Of a stretch of DNA of 8,595 nt, positions 1 through 5,393 are shown in pieces. Both the position numbers and the translations under genes were made by a program. Numbering within the stretch: position 1 is the stretch's first letter; every line of letters starts with the position of its first letter. The stretch is taken from NCBI GenBank assembly GCA_934167225.1, contig CAKPLD010000053.1:1-8595 (forward strand), read 5' to 3'. This DNA comes from an uncultured Clostridia bacterium (lineage in GTDB: Bacteria > Bacillota > Clostridia > TANB77 > CAG-508). The notes below the pieces were generated by a model. That model worked only from the letters and a program-made list of their open reading frames with translations, was not told the origin of the DNA and ran no database searches.

Positions 1-74
1 TTCTCTAATTGGTTGGCGATATATACCTCCAATACGGACTTTCACCGATTAGCTAAACGACATGCCTGTCGCAC
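1..74 (-). ncRNA. 5' end of a class C-like group II intron (truncated by window edge)
   Basis: Read on the minus strand from base 74 leftwards, the sequence begins GTGCGACAGGCATG and, after a short stem, has CGGTGAAAGTCCG. This matches the start of bacterial class C (IIC) group II introns as I remember them: a GTGYGMC 5' boundary, then GGCATG, then GGTGARAGTCC in domain I. The Oceanobacillus iheyensis intron has the same order and spacing. The proposed boundary lies 7 nt downstream, on the same strand, of the perfect hairpin at 81-103, and class C introns are known to insert after terminator-like hairpins. Only the first 74 nt are inside the window, so the catalytic domains, the intron-encoded reverse transcriptase and activity cannot be judged. 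The call is by recognition of sequence and context. Confidence 0.68.
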
Positions 75-80
75 AATCAT

Positions 81-103
81 AACCACCCTTTCAAAGGGTG
101 GTT
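81..103. repeat. perfect hairpin at the IS200 right end / intron target
   Basis: AACCACCCTTT and AAAGGGTGGTT are perfect reverse complements around a single base at 92. On the plus strand it is followed by a T-rich run (101-110), so it could stop transcripts coming from the left. On the minus strand it lies downstream of tnpA and immediately before the intron start at 74. It probably serves as the right-end hairpin of the IS200 element or its tnpA terminator, and as the docking hairpin for the class C intron. Confidence 0.72.
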
Positions 104-134
104 TGCTTTTGGCACTATAAGGGCTTGTTACTAG

Positions 135-153
135 CTGCACCTTAAAGGTGCGG
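135..153. repeat. hairpin downstream of tnpA
   Basis: GCACCTT (137-143) and AAGGTGC (145-151) are exact reverse complements around base 144. A wobble pair and one more C-G pair extend the stem to 135-153. It lies 19 bp beyond the tnpA stop. In IS200/IS605 elements the TnpA protein recognises hairpins at the ends, so this is a candidate subterminal hairpin or part of the tnpA transcript end. No T-run follows on the minus strand, which argues against a simple terminator. Confidence 0.5.
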
Positions 154-164
154 AACTGCAAACC
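152..164. repeat. 13-bp inverted repeat flanking tnpA, right copy
   Basis: GGAACTGCAAACC here matches the reverse complement of 616-628 (GGAATTGCAAACC) at 12 of 13 positions. The two copies bracket tnpA, one 8 bp past its stop codon and the other about 25 bp before its start. In the tnpA transcript they could pair and close the whole coding region in a long-range stem, placing the ribosome site next to the stem. What is seen is the repeat; the pairing role is inference. Confidence 0.6.
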
Positions 165-171
165 TTACTTC

Positions 172-591
172 CTATTTATATTTGTCTTTTTCCCTATCTT
201 CTGCTTCTTGCTCTTTTATATATTCTTTTGCTGCTTCTTCCGTTATATCTCCTACTGTCGTTACATAATATCCAGTCGTCCAAAATTCATTATGCCATTT
301 CTTCTTTAATTCTGGATATTTATCAAATATCATTAACGCACTTCTTCCCTTTAAGTACCCCATAAAATTTGATACACTTTCTTTGGGTGGTATACTTACA
401 CATAAATGTATATGATCTATGCATACTGCTCCTTCTATTATTTCTACTTTCTTATACATACACAATTTCTTTATTATTTCTCTTATGTCTTTCCTCAACT
501 TTCCATATAACACTTTTTGTCTATATTTTGGTATAAATACTATATGATACTGGCATTTCCATCTTGTATGTGATAAACTATATTTATTCAT
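172..591 (-). CDS. tnpA: IS200/IS605-family transposase TnpA (HUH Y1)
   Basis: This 139-aa protein has the usual length and order of IS200-type Y1 transposases, which cut and rejoin single-stranded DNA at hairpin ends using a tyrosine nucleophile. The N-terminal YHIVFIPKYR stretch (residues 15-24) is typical of the family. The metal-binding HUH pair is H60-I-H62. The catalytic tyrosine is Y124 in KEYIKEQ, with Q128 following as in ISHp608 and ISDra2. All key residues are present and no frameshift is seen, so it may be active. The ATG at 589-591 is chosen because AGAAGG (minus strand, 597-602) lies 5 nt upstream. No TnpB/IscB partner lies beside it. The upstream GGAGGC hairpin (646-674) is reminiscent of the IS200 structure that shields tnpA from outside transcription. 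Confidence 0.96.
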   Translation of the reverse strand: MNKYSLSHTRWKCQYHIVFIPKYRQKVLYGKLRKDIREIIKKLCMYKKVEIIEGAVCIDHIHLCVSIPPKESVSNFMGYLKGRSALMIFDKYPELKKKWHNEFWTTGYYVTTVGDITEEAAKEYIKEQEAEDREKDKYK

Positions 592-615
592 TATTGCCTT
601 CTATGATTTTATTTT

Positions 616-628
616 GGTTTGCAATTCC
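616..628. repeat. 13-bp inverted repeat flanking tnpA, left copy
   Basis: GGTTTGCAATTCC is the partner of the repeat at 152-164, with 12 of 13 positions complementary. On the minus strand it lies in the untranslated leader of tnpA, between the likely -10 box (635-640) and the ribosome site (597-602). Confidence 0.6.
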
Positions 629-634
629 TTAATA

Positions 635-640
635 ATTATA
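635..640 (-). promoter_or_regulatory. extended -10 promoter of tnpA
   Basis: On the minus strand the sequence reads TATGATATAAT: a perfect TATAAT preceded by TGA, which is an extended -10 element. At the right distance for a -35 box there is only GAAACT, a poor match, so the extended -10 probably carries the promoter. It lies about 45 bp upstream of the tnpA start. The same 15 bases (TATGATATAATTATT) recur in the promoter at 2141-2155. Confidence 0.55.
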
Positions 641-645
641 TCATA

Positions 646-674
646 GGAGGCTGTTTTAGTTTCTGAACGCCTCC
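646..674. terminator. hairpin in the IS200 left end (terminator-like)
   Basis: GGAGGC (646-651) pairs with GCCTCC (669-674), and an inner GTT (653-655) pairs with AAC (666-668). On the plus strand it is followed by GCTTTTC, the form of a weak intrinsic terminator. It sits upstream of the tnpA promoter, where IS200 elements are known to carry a structure that blocks incoming transcription. The assignment rests on that analogy. Confidence 0.5.
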
Positions 675-687
675 GCTTTTCTTAACG

Positions 688-704
688 CACAAGCATAGCT
701 TGTG
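688..704. repeat. IS200 left-end hairpin
   Basis: CACAAGC and GCTTGTG are perfect reverse complements with a 3-base ATA loop. It is the outermost palindrome on the tnpA 5' side and is the best candidate for the left-end hairpin bound by TnpA. Sequence resembling another transposase starts 3 bases beyond it. Confidence 0.6.
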
Positions 705-706
705 GA

Positions 707-1933
707 TTGCTGTCTACTAATTTAGTTATATCGGAGATGTTTATGTTTTTGAGTGAAGGAAGATCACAAAGATTCACAGAAACAGCATATAACGAAACAA
801 AATACTTAGAAAATATAAACAAAATAACAAAAACAAAACTAGAAAAAATACCAGATGCAGAAATATATACAAATGTGTTTTCAAGAATAGAGGAAGAAGA
901 AATCGAAAAATTATAAAATAAATAATAAAATGATAAGGAATAAAATATATGAAAGTGAAAAAATAATGGGAAAATATAATGTAGCGATAGACGGAACGAG
1001 ATTTCAAAAAGCGCATCAAGAAATAAGTAAAGAATGGTTGAGTCAAACTAAAGATGGAAAAACGACATGGTATGTAGCAATACTGGAAATGAAGCTAGTA
1101 GCAAAAGAGATGGCAGTGCCATTAATGAGTGAAATGATAAAAAACGAAGACAAGAAAAAGAAAAATGAGAGTGAAGAAGAAATAGAAAGAAAAACGGAAG
1201 AAGAAATAAAGCAAGATTGTGAGATAAATGCTGCTAAAAGATTGTTGCCAAAGTTTCGAAAAGAATATCCAAAATTACCAATAAGAATAATAGCAGATTC
1301 GTTGTATCCATCAGAAGAGTTAATAAAGCTAAGTGAGAAGTTAAAATTAGAATATATATTTGTGTTAAAGGATAAGAAGATAAGAACACTAACAAGGGAG
1401 TTTTTAGATTTGGCGAGTTTACCAGAAGCAGAGAGGAAGATAAGAGAAACAAAGGAAGAATATGTGCTAACAATGTGGGTAAATGAAATAGATTACAAAG
1501 GATTAAAAACAAATATAATCAGAGAAATACGAAAAAATAAAAAAATGGAAAAAGTGCAGTATGGATGTGGATGACCAACCGAAAAATAACAGAAAGAAAT
1601 ATGGAAAAAATAATATATTGTGCAAAACAAAGAGATTATATAGAAAATCAAGGCTTTAAGGAGCAAAAAATAACAAGTGGAATAAATTTAGAACATGTGT
1701 ATTCAAAAGATATAAAAGCAATAAGAGTAATATATACAATAATACAAATAACACATTTGTTATTACAAATAATAGAGCATTCAGATATAAGTGGAGAATT
1801 TAGAAAAAAATATGGAAGCGTAAAAGTATTTCGAAGGAAATTCTACGCACATTTAACTGAAACAATAATAAACATAGAAATTATACAAACGAAGATACAG
1901 ATACGCTTCGATAAATCATTAATGATGAGTTAA
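707..1933 (+). pseudogene. DDE transposase, IS4/ISNCY-like, broken by two frameshifts
   Basis: Three consecutive reading-frame pieces read as one transposase. Piece 1 (707-916) holds the hydrophobic start and the 'IPDAEIYTNVFSRIEEEEIEKL' type linker. Piece 2 (930-1574) holds the first catalytic Asp in AIDGTRF (990-992) and the second in IADSLYP (1296-1298). Piece 3 (1565-1933) holds the Glu in YIENQGFKEQK (1643-1645) and the LEHVYS motif. The first break is between about 891 and 916, probably one extra base in the A-run 906-910. The second is near 1560-1568 (one base lost or two gained), returning to the original frame. The joined product is about 409 residues. Its N-terminus looks cut where the IS200 left end meets it. 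Very A-rich coding sequence. The exact IS family is uncertain. Confidence 0.82.
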
Positions 1934-2122
1934 TGATATACCAGAACTTTGAAAATGTCAAATTTTAAAAATGAGACGTATAGGGACTTTGCGGCCTTTT
2001 GGCAAAAAAGAAAGTGCTTAAAATCCTTGATATAACTGGAATGCGAAAAATAGTTACTTGAAACTATTTGAATTTTAAAAAATTTTTTTATATTCGTTAT
2101 TACTGCTGTCAATTTCCATAAT
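1934..2122. other. non-coding tail of the broken transposase element
   Basis: No convincing gene is seen here. The stretch contains an 8-bp hairpin (AAATAGTT 2048-2055, AACTATTT 2062-2069) followed by an AT-rich run at 2071-2094. Its wording resembles the 3' non-coding ends of clostridial transposase elements, but this is from memory only. The 15-bp repeat TATTCGTTATTACTG lies at 2091-2105. A short reading frame on the minus strand (1930-2112) has no ribosome site and no recognisable motif. Confidence 0.4.
2091..2105 (+). repeat. 15-bp direct repeat, left copy
   Basis: TATTCGTTATTACTG occurs here and again at 3928-3942 in the same orientation, exactly. The two copies bracket the GC-richer two-gene block. 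The reverse complement of the repeat, lacking one base, also occurs at 3844-3857 as part of the long palindrome. Confidence 0.7.
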
Positions 2123-2151
2123 TTGCAAATTTACATAAAATATGATATAAT
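2123..2151 (+). promoter_or_regulatory. promoter for the 2269-2760 gene
   Basis: TTGCAA (2123-2128) and TATAAT (2146-2151) are separated by 17 bp, and TG two bases before the -10 makes it an extended -10 promoter. Predicted transcript start is near 2158, giving a leader of about 110 nt that includes the hairpin at 2191-2212. Confidence 0.7.
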
Positions 2152-2190
2152 TATTGTATATGCACTTTGAAAAAAGAATAATAAAAATCC

Positions 2191-2212
2191 ATACACTCTG
2201 GCACAAGTGTAT
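2191..2212 (+). promoter_or_regulatory. leader hairpin (possible attenuator)
   Basis: ATACACT pairs with AGTGTAT across an 8-nt loop and is followed directly by TTTATAAT. The stem is short (7 bp), so termination would be weak. It sits in the untranslated leader, about 55 nt before the start codon of the 163-aa gene. A regulatory role is only a possibility. Confidence 0.35.
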
Positions 2213-2268
2213 TTTATAATATATAGTAGTTATCAATAAACAATCTATCAATATGAGGAGGTTTCAGC

Positions 2269-2760
2269 ATGAACATTATTGAAAAATGCTATAACGAAGT
2301 AGTAACTGGAAACAAGTATGATTTTGAAGGTGCAACAAAGCACAATGGCGAAATGATTGCTGCAAAGGTCAAGGCAAATGATATGCCTATCATTGAATCT
2401 CGCTTTGTGAGAGAGAACCATTTAGGCTGTTGTCTGCATTATGGGATGACACTCTTTAAGATGTTGCGAGAGCATCTTGTTGATTGCTATATTGCAATTA
2501 CTCTCGAGGAGAATCCTACAACACACCAGAAAACGGATAACCATGTCAGCGTTTGCTATCTTAAAGATGGTAAAAGGTATATAGCTGACCCAGTAGAAAC
2601 TGTAAAAAAAGGGAAAGGAGAATATTTCGATATACCTATTGACTATTATGCTTTGACACAAGGTACAATTTGGTTATATGACCCCTATGGAGAGTATGGA
2701 GGTGAGTTATTCTTTGAGGGCTTTTTAAATCACCCTATAGAAACTTTTAAGGTGGATTAA
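2269..2760 (+). CDS. 163-aa protein, possible transglutaminase-like cysteine enzyme
   Basis: A complete gene with a strong ribosome site (GAGGAGG, 2255-2261, 7 nt before the ATG), its own promoter and its own terminator. I do not recognise a named family. The order HLGCCLHYG (C54/C55), then DNHVSVCYL (H92), then RYIADPVE (D107) has the spacing and local look of the Cys-His-Asp triad of the transglutaminase-like/papain-like fold: Cys at the start of a helix, His on a strand, Asp on the next strand. That reading is inference; a protease, amidase or acyltransferase role would all fit. No signal peptide or membrane segment is seen, so it should be cytoplasmic. Its GC content is clearly above that of the surrounding AT-rich genes, suggesting a different origin. 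It stands alone as a single-gene transcript. Confidence 0.85.
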   Translation: MNIIEKCYNEVVTGNKYDFEGATKHNGEMIAAKVKANDMPIIESRFVRENHLGCCLHYGMTLFKMLREHLVDCYIAITLEENPTTHQKTDNHVSVCYLKDGKRYIADPVETVKKGKGEYFDIPIDYYALTQGTIWLYDPYGEYGGELFFEGFLNHPIETFKVD

Positions 2761-2764
2761 AAGC

Positions 2765-2810
2765 AAGAGCTTGACAGAGTAGAAATACTTTGTCAAGCTC
2801 TTTTGTTTTT
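2765..2810 (+). terminator. strong intrinsic terminator of the 163-aa gene
   Basis: AAGAGCTTGACA (2765-2776) pairs perfectly with TGTCAAGCTCTT (2791-2802). The stem extends inward by a G-T pair and three more pairs around a 6-nt loop. TTGTTTTT follows. It begins 4 bp after the stop codon. Confidence 0.93.
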
Positions 2811-2821
2811 GTAGAAATCCA

Positions 2822-2855
2822 AATGGCACACTCTATATTGCAAGAGTGTGCCATT
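2822..2855 (-). terminator. intrinsic terminator of the 281-aa gene
   Basis: A 13-bp perfect stem (2822-2834 with 2843-2855) closes an 8-nt loop, 10 bp past the stop of the minus-strand gene at 2866. The downstream U-tract on the minus strand is weak (TTGGATTTC), but the stem is long and the position is right. Together with the terminator at 2765-2810 it separates two converging genes. Confidence 0.75.
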
Positions 2856-2865
2856 CGGTGGTGCT

Positions 2866-3711
2866 TTACTGAAATGCACCAATTGTCAGCACTGCAGGAT
2901 TGACAACGCGATCTCCTTCGTAGCCATAGTTCTTGTTGTGCCATTTACGGAGTTCCTCGCCATACTTCCAGCTCTTGGAGAGAGCCTGAACTGCACAGCC
3001 GTACATGAAACCAGTGATGCCCTCGATGTCGCAATCGTGAGAGGTCTTTTCAGCGATTTCGATAACAGTTTTTCCTTCGGCAATGAGTTTCTGCATGCAC
3101 TTTGCCCAACGGCGAGCATACTTTACGACACCCATACCATAGGAATCTTTGGAATTGACTTCCACCATGTCATCCCATGCCTTCTTAGCCTCATCATCCT
3201 TGAACTCCATCTCGATTGTATCATCAATCTGGAGAACTTCTGCCTCAACGGCTTTCCTTCTGATTTCTTCTGCCTTCTGCTGTGCCAGGTATTCCTGACC
3301 TTCAGGAGTCTGGAGCCAAGCCTCTTTTTCACGGCGATGCTTTTCAGCATTGGCTTCCATTCCGTCATGCCATTCCTTGCAGATAGTGTCCTTATCGGCA
3401 TTGTCCTTAGTTACTGTGAGGGTTACACCATTGAAAGTGAACTGAATACCAGTAAAGGTAGCGTTCTCATCGCAGTTGTAAGCCATCATAACTTCGGTGC
3501 CGAAATTGGACTTCTCATCGAAACAGCCTGCCAGAGCCTCTGCGAAATCATTGATGTTGCATCCAGGTGTCGGATCGACAGTAGCGATGCCATCATCAAA
3601 CGATTCTACCCACAGAGTGGTAATTGCCTTGTTGCCGATTGTCCGGAAGATGTGAGAAGTGTTGTTATGCTCCCAGATGTCCTCGAAATAAACGCGTGTT
3701 GTCTTTGCCAT
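2866..3711 (-). CDS. 281-aa protein of unknown function
   Basis: A complete gene with a strong ribosome site (AAGGAGGA on the minus strand, 3719-3726, 7 nt before the ATG) and a good promoter at 3783-3811. I do not recognise the family. The N-terminal third (residues 1-100) looks like a mixed beta-rich domain and contains the cysteines C51, C63 and C80. Residues 115-160 are strongly charged and probably helical or coiled coil. The C-terminal part (190-265) has WAKCMQKL, a GITGFMYGCAVQAL stretch and several tryptophans. There is no signal peptide; GFMYGCAVQALSKSW is too short and interrupted to be a confident membrane segment. GC in a counted line is about 47 percent, against about 23 percent in the integrase gene. 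It faces the 163-aa gene with two terminators between them. Confidence 0.85.
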   Translation of the reverse strand: MAKTTRVYFEDIWEHNNTSHIFRTIGNKAITTLWVESFDDGIATVDPTPGCNINDFAEALAGCFDEKSNFGTEVMMAYNCDENATFTGIQFTFNGVTLTVTKDNADKDTICKEWHDGMEANAEKHRREKEAWLQTPEGQEYLAQQKAEEIRRKAVEAEVLQIDDTIEMEFKDDEAKKAWDDMVEVNSKDSYGMGVVKYARRWAKCMQKLIAEGKTVIEIAEKTSHDCDIEGITGFMYGCAVQALSKSWKYGEELRKWHNKNYGYEGDRVVNPAVLTIGAFQ

Positions 3712-3782
3712 AGTCTTATCCTCCTTAAATTTTAATATATTGCTTATGGCTTTTGCTGACTACATGAATGTAATCTATATAT

Positions 3783-3811
3783 ATTATAGCACTATTTTAC
3801 ATAAAAATCAA
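3783..3811 (-). promoter_or_regulatory. promoter of the 281-aa gene
   Basis: On the minus strand TTGATT (plus positions 3806-3811) and TATAAT (3783-3788) are 17 bp apart, with TGC just before the -10. The predicted transcript starts near 3776 and has a leader of about 65 nt that shows no obvious structure. Confidence 0.8.
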
Positions 3812-3846
3812 GTTTTTCGCCATTTTTCGGTACTTTTAAGGTTCAG

Positions 3847-3938
3847 AATAACGAATAAAAAATAAAGAAAGAAAAAATGTAGTAAAATCAATAAAAATTT
3901 TACTACATTTTTTCTTTCTTTATTTTTTATTCGTTATT
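3847..3938. repeat. perfect 42-bp-arm palindrome (MITE or hairpin terminator)
   Basis: Bases 3847-3888 and 3897-3938 are exact reverse complements over all 42 positions, with an 8-nt loop (CAATAAAA). The arms are rich in A on one side and T on the other. On the minus strand it lies between the end of the AlbA_2 gene (4065) and the promoter of the 281-aa gene (3811), so in RNA it would be a very stable barrier. Perfect identity over 42 bp suggests a recent origin or active upkeep, as for a foldback element. No open reading frame is inside. In the rest of the gene-free stretch 3712-4064 I see only the promoter at 3783-3811 and the repeats from 4021. Confidence 0.92.
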
Positions 3939-3942
3939 ACTG
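3928..3942 (+). repeat. 15-bp direct repeat, right copy
   Basis: TATTCGTTATTACTG is identical to 2091-2105. Its first 11 bases belong to the right arm of the long palindrome and the last 4 extend past it. Confidence 0.7.
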
Positions 3943-4020
3943 GTAAAGAATCAGAAATTTTTAGTATTTTTGATTTATATTTTTGAGTTTATCTGGAATT
4001 ATCATTGCATTTTCTATTTC

Positions 4021-4069
4021 AATAATTTATTGGTCAATTTATTGGTCAATTTTTAACCAATAAATTATT
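4021..4069 (-). repeat. tandem 12-bp repeat and inverted repeat at the end of the AlbA_2 gene
   Basis: AATTTATTGGTC occurs twice in tandem (4024-4035 and 4036-4047), with a partial third start. AATAATTTATTGGT (4021-4034) is the exact reverse complement of 4056-4069. Either tandem copy can pair with the right arm, so two alternative hairpins are possible. The right arm includes the stop codon of the AlbA_2 gene at 4065-4067. There is no clear U-tract, so a terminator role is uncertain. Confidence 0.6.
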
Positions 4070-5381
4070 TTAATATCTTCCATTCTCCAATTTTGTTTGA
4101 ACCAATTCTTTCAAGTATATTGTTAACCTTTAGAATTGCAATATTATACTTAACTTTTTCTCTTGAAACACCTAATATTTTAGCAATTTCCATTTGAGTT
4201 ATTTTTGGGTTTTGTTTAATCAAATTAAGAATTTTATTTTGTATTGTATTTAATTCGTTTTGGTTATTTTCTTGGTCAATCTTTTGGTCATATTCAAATG
4301 GATTTTCTCTGTACTTAAATGAAACTCTTAAAAAATGTTCCATAAATTTAAAACAACTTTTATCATAAGCATCTAAAATCCTTAATACTCCAGAACCAAT
4401 ATTTTCAATCAATTCTACATCTTTAAATACTCTTATTAGTTCTTTATTTCTTGGAGCAGTAACACCTTCTAAAAATTCTTCCTGTGATAATTCTTGAGGT
4501 AATCAACCTGCAGAAGTAATTTCAACTCTATCAGAATATAGTTCTACAATAGGACTATTTCCATAAGAATAATCATTATGAACAATAGCATTTATAACAG
4601 CTTCTTTTAATGCTTTACTATCAATTTTTTCTTGTTCTTTTCTTCCAAAATATTCAATTTTGGCATATGTTGTATTTTCAACATCTAGTCTATCTAATAA
4701 TTTTTGTGTAGCAGTAATTAAGCATCGATTTCCGTATTCCATATTTTCTAATAATTCTAATTTGTTATTACCTACATATTTTACAAGTTTTATTGAAATA
4801 TTATTTTCATCAGCCAATAGAAAAGCATTATAATTGTATTTACCTTCACTTGTTAATAAATCAAGGTTTTGTAAGAAGTTATCATTTAGTTTTAATCCAT
4901 GTTCTTCATAATAAATTTTTAATTGATTAAATGTTAACTCTTGTCTTGGAGAATCTATTTCTTTTAATGTATTCTTTACTCTTTTTGCATACATATCATC
5001 AATCATTCTTTCTGTCATTCTCTCTTTGCTACTACCAACTCTAACATAACAACCTTCTGGGGTTCTTCCTTTTTTTCTTAAATAATAAGGCTTTTCAGTT
5101 CCACTTGAAATAACAACTTTTATTACTTCTTTATCATCTATTGTTTCCACAATTACATCAAACAATCCTAAAGTTGAAGGTTGTATATTATTTTTTATTC
5201 TATCTTTAATTTGTAATTGTGTTAAATCAACATCTTTAAGACCGACTACTTGTCCATCTTTTCTAATACCTACATAAATCATTCCACCTTCTTTGTAGTT
5301 AAGAAAAGCAATGACTTCTTGCTCAAATTCTTCGTTTAATTTTTCTTTGTTTTCAACACGGTTTGTTTCAGTATTTGACAT
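4065..5381 (-). pseudogene. AlbA_2 / GHKL ATPase / winged-helix protein with an in-frame TGA
   Basis: The frame runs 438 codons from the ATG at 5379-5381, with one stop: TGA at 4503-4505 (codon 293). Domains in order: AlbA_2 (Schlafen-type nucleic-acid-binding) domain, about residues 8-125, with FLNYKEGGMIYVGI. Next comes a divergent GHKL-type ATPase half, with AVINAIVHNDYS (N-box, around 260-272) and EITSAG-stop-LP. A C-terminal winged helix follows (about 376-438, ITQMEIAKILGVSREKV). Relatives have EITSxGGLP there, so the TGA most simply replaces a Gly codon (GGA to TGA) in the ATP lid/G1 region. The product would be a 292-aa protein lacking the rest of the ATPase and the winged helix. The ribosome site TAGGAGG (5390-5396) overlaps the TIR gene's stop, so the pair is a transcription unit. 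Family proteins are often called transcriptional regulators or ATP-binding proteins; a defence role is possible, not shown. Confidence 0.86.
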
Positions 5382-5393
5382 AAAAATAACCTC

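Larger units (their letters stand above)
75..705 (-). mobile_element. IS200/IS605-family element carrying tnpA only
   Basis: A single HUH transposase gene (172-591) lies between imperfect-palindrome ends, which is the layout of IS200-type elements. On the tnpA-proximal 5' side are the hairpins at 688-704 and 646-674. On the 3' side are those at 135-153 and 81-103. No tnpB is present. The exact ends are inferred: the left end lies just beyond 704 because transposase-like sequence of another family resumes at about 707, and the right end lies near the start of the group II intron at 74. IS200 elements make no target duplication, so none was expected. Confidence 0.7.

Noticed and set aside
774..1512. 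Minus-strand frames opposite the broken transposase.
   Set aside because: They are rich in Phe, Leu and Ile only because the plus strand is A-rich and codes Lys and Glu; no ribosome sites.
1930..2112. 60-codon minus-strand frame in the intergenic region.
   Set aside because: No ribosome site, no motif, and it overlaps the repeat and hairpin features.
2848..3735. Long plus-strand reading frame opposite the 281-aa gene.
   Set aside because: It has no ribosome site or promoter and runs through two terminator arms; the minus-strand gene has all expression signals. It is a shadow frame of a GC-richer gene.
4503..4505. TGA read as glycine or tryptophan (alternative genetic code).
   Set aside because: The substitution would give Gly as in the SR1/Gracilibacteria code, but the intact genes here (139, 163, 281, 369 and 399 aa) contain no internal TGA, which would be expected to be common under such a code.
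4503..4505. Selenocysteine insertion at the TGA.
   Set aside because: The family has Gly, not Cys or Sec, at this position and I see no clear stem-loop of the needed kind just downstream.
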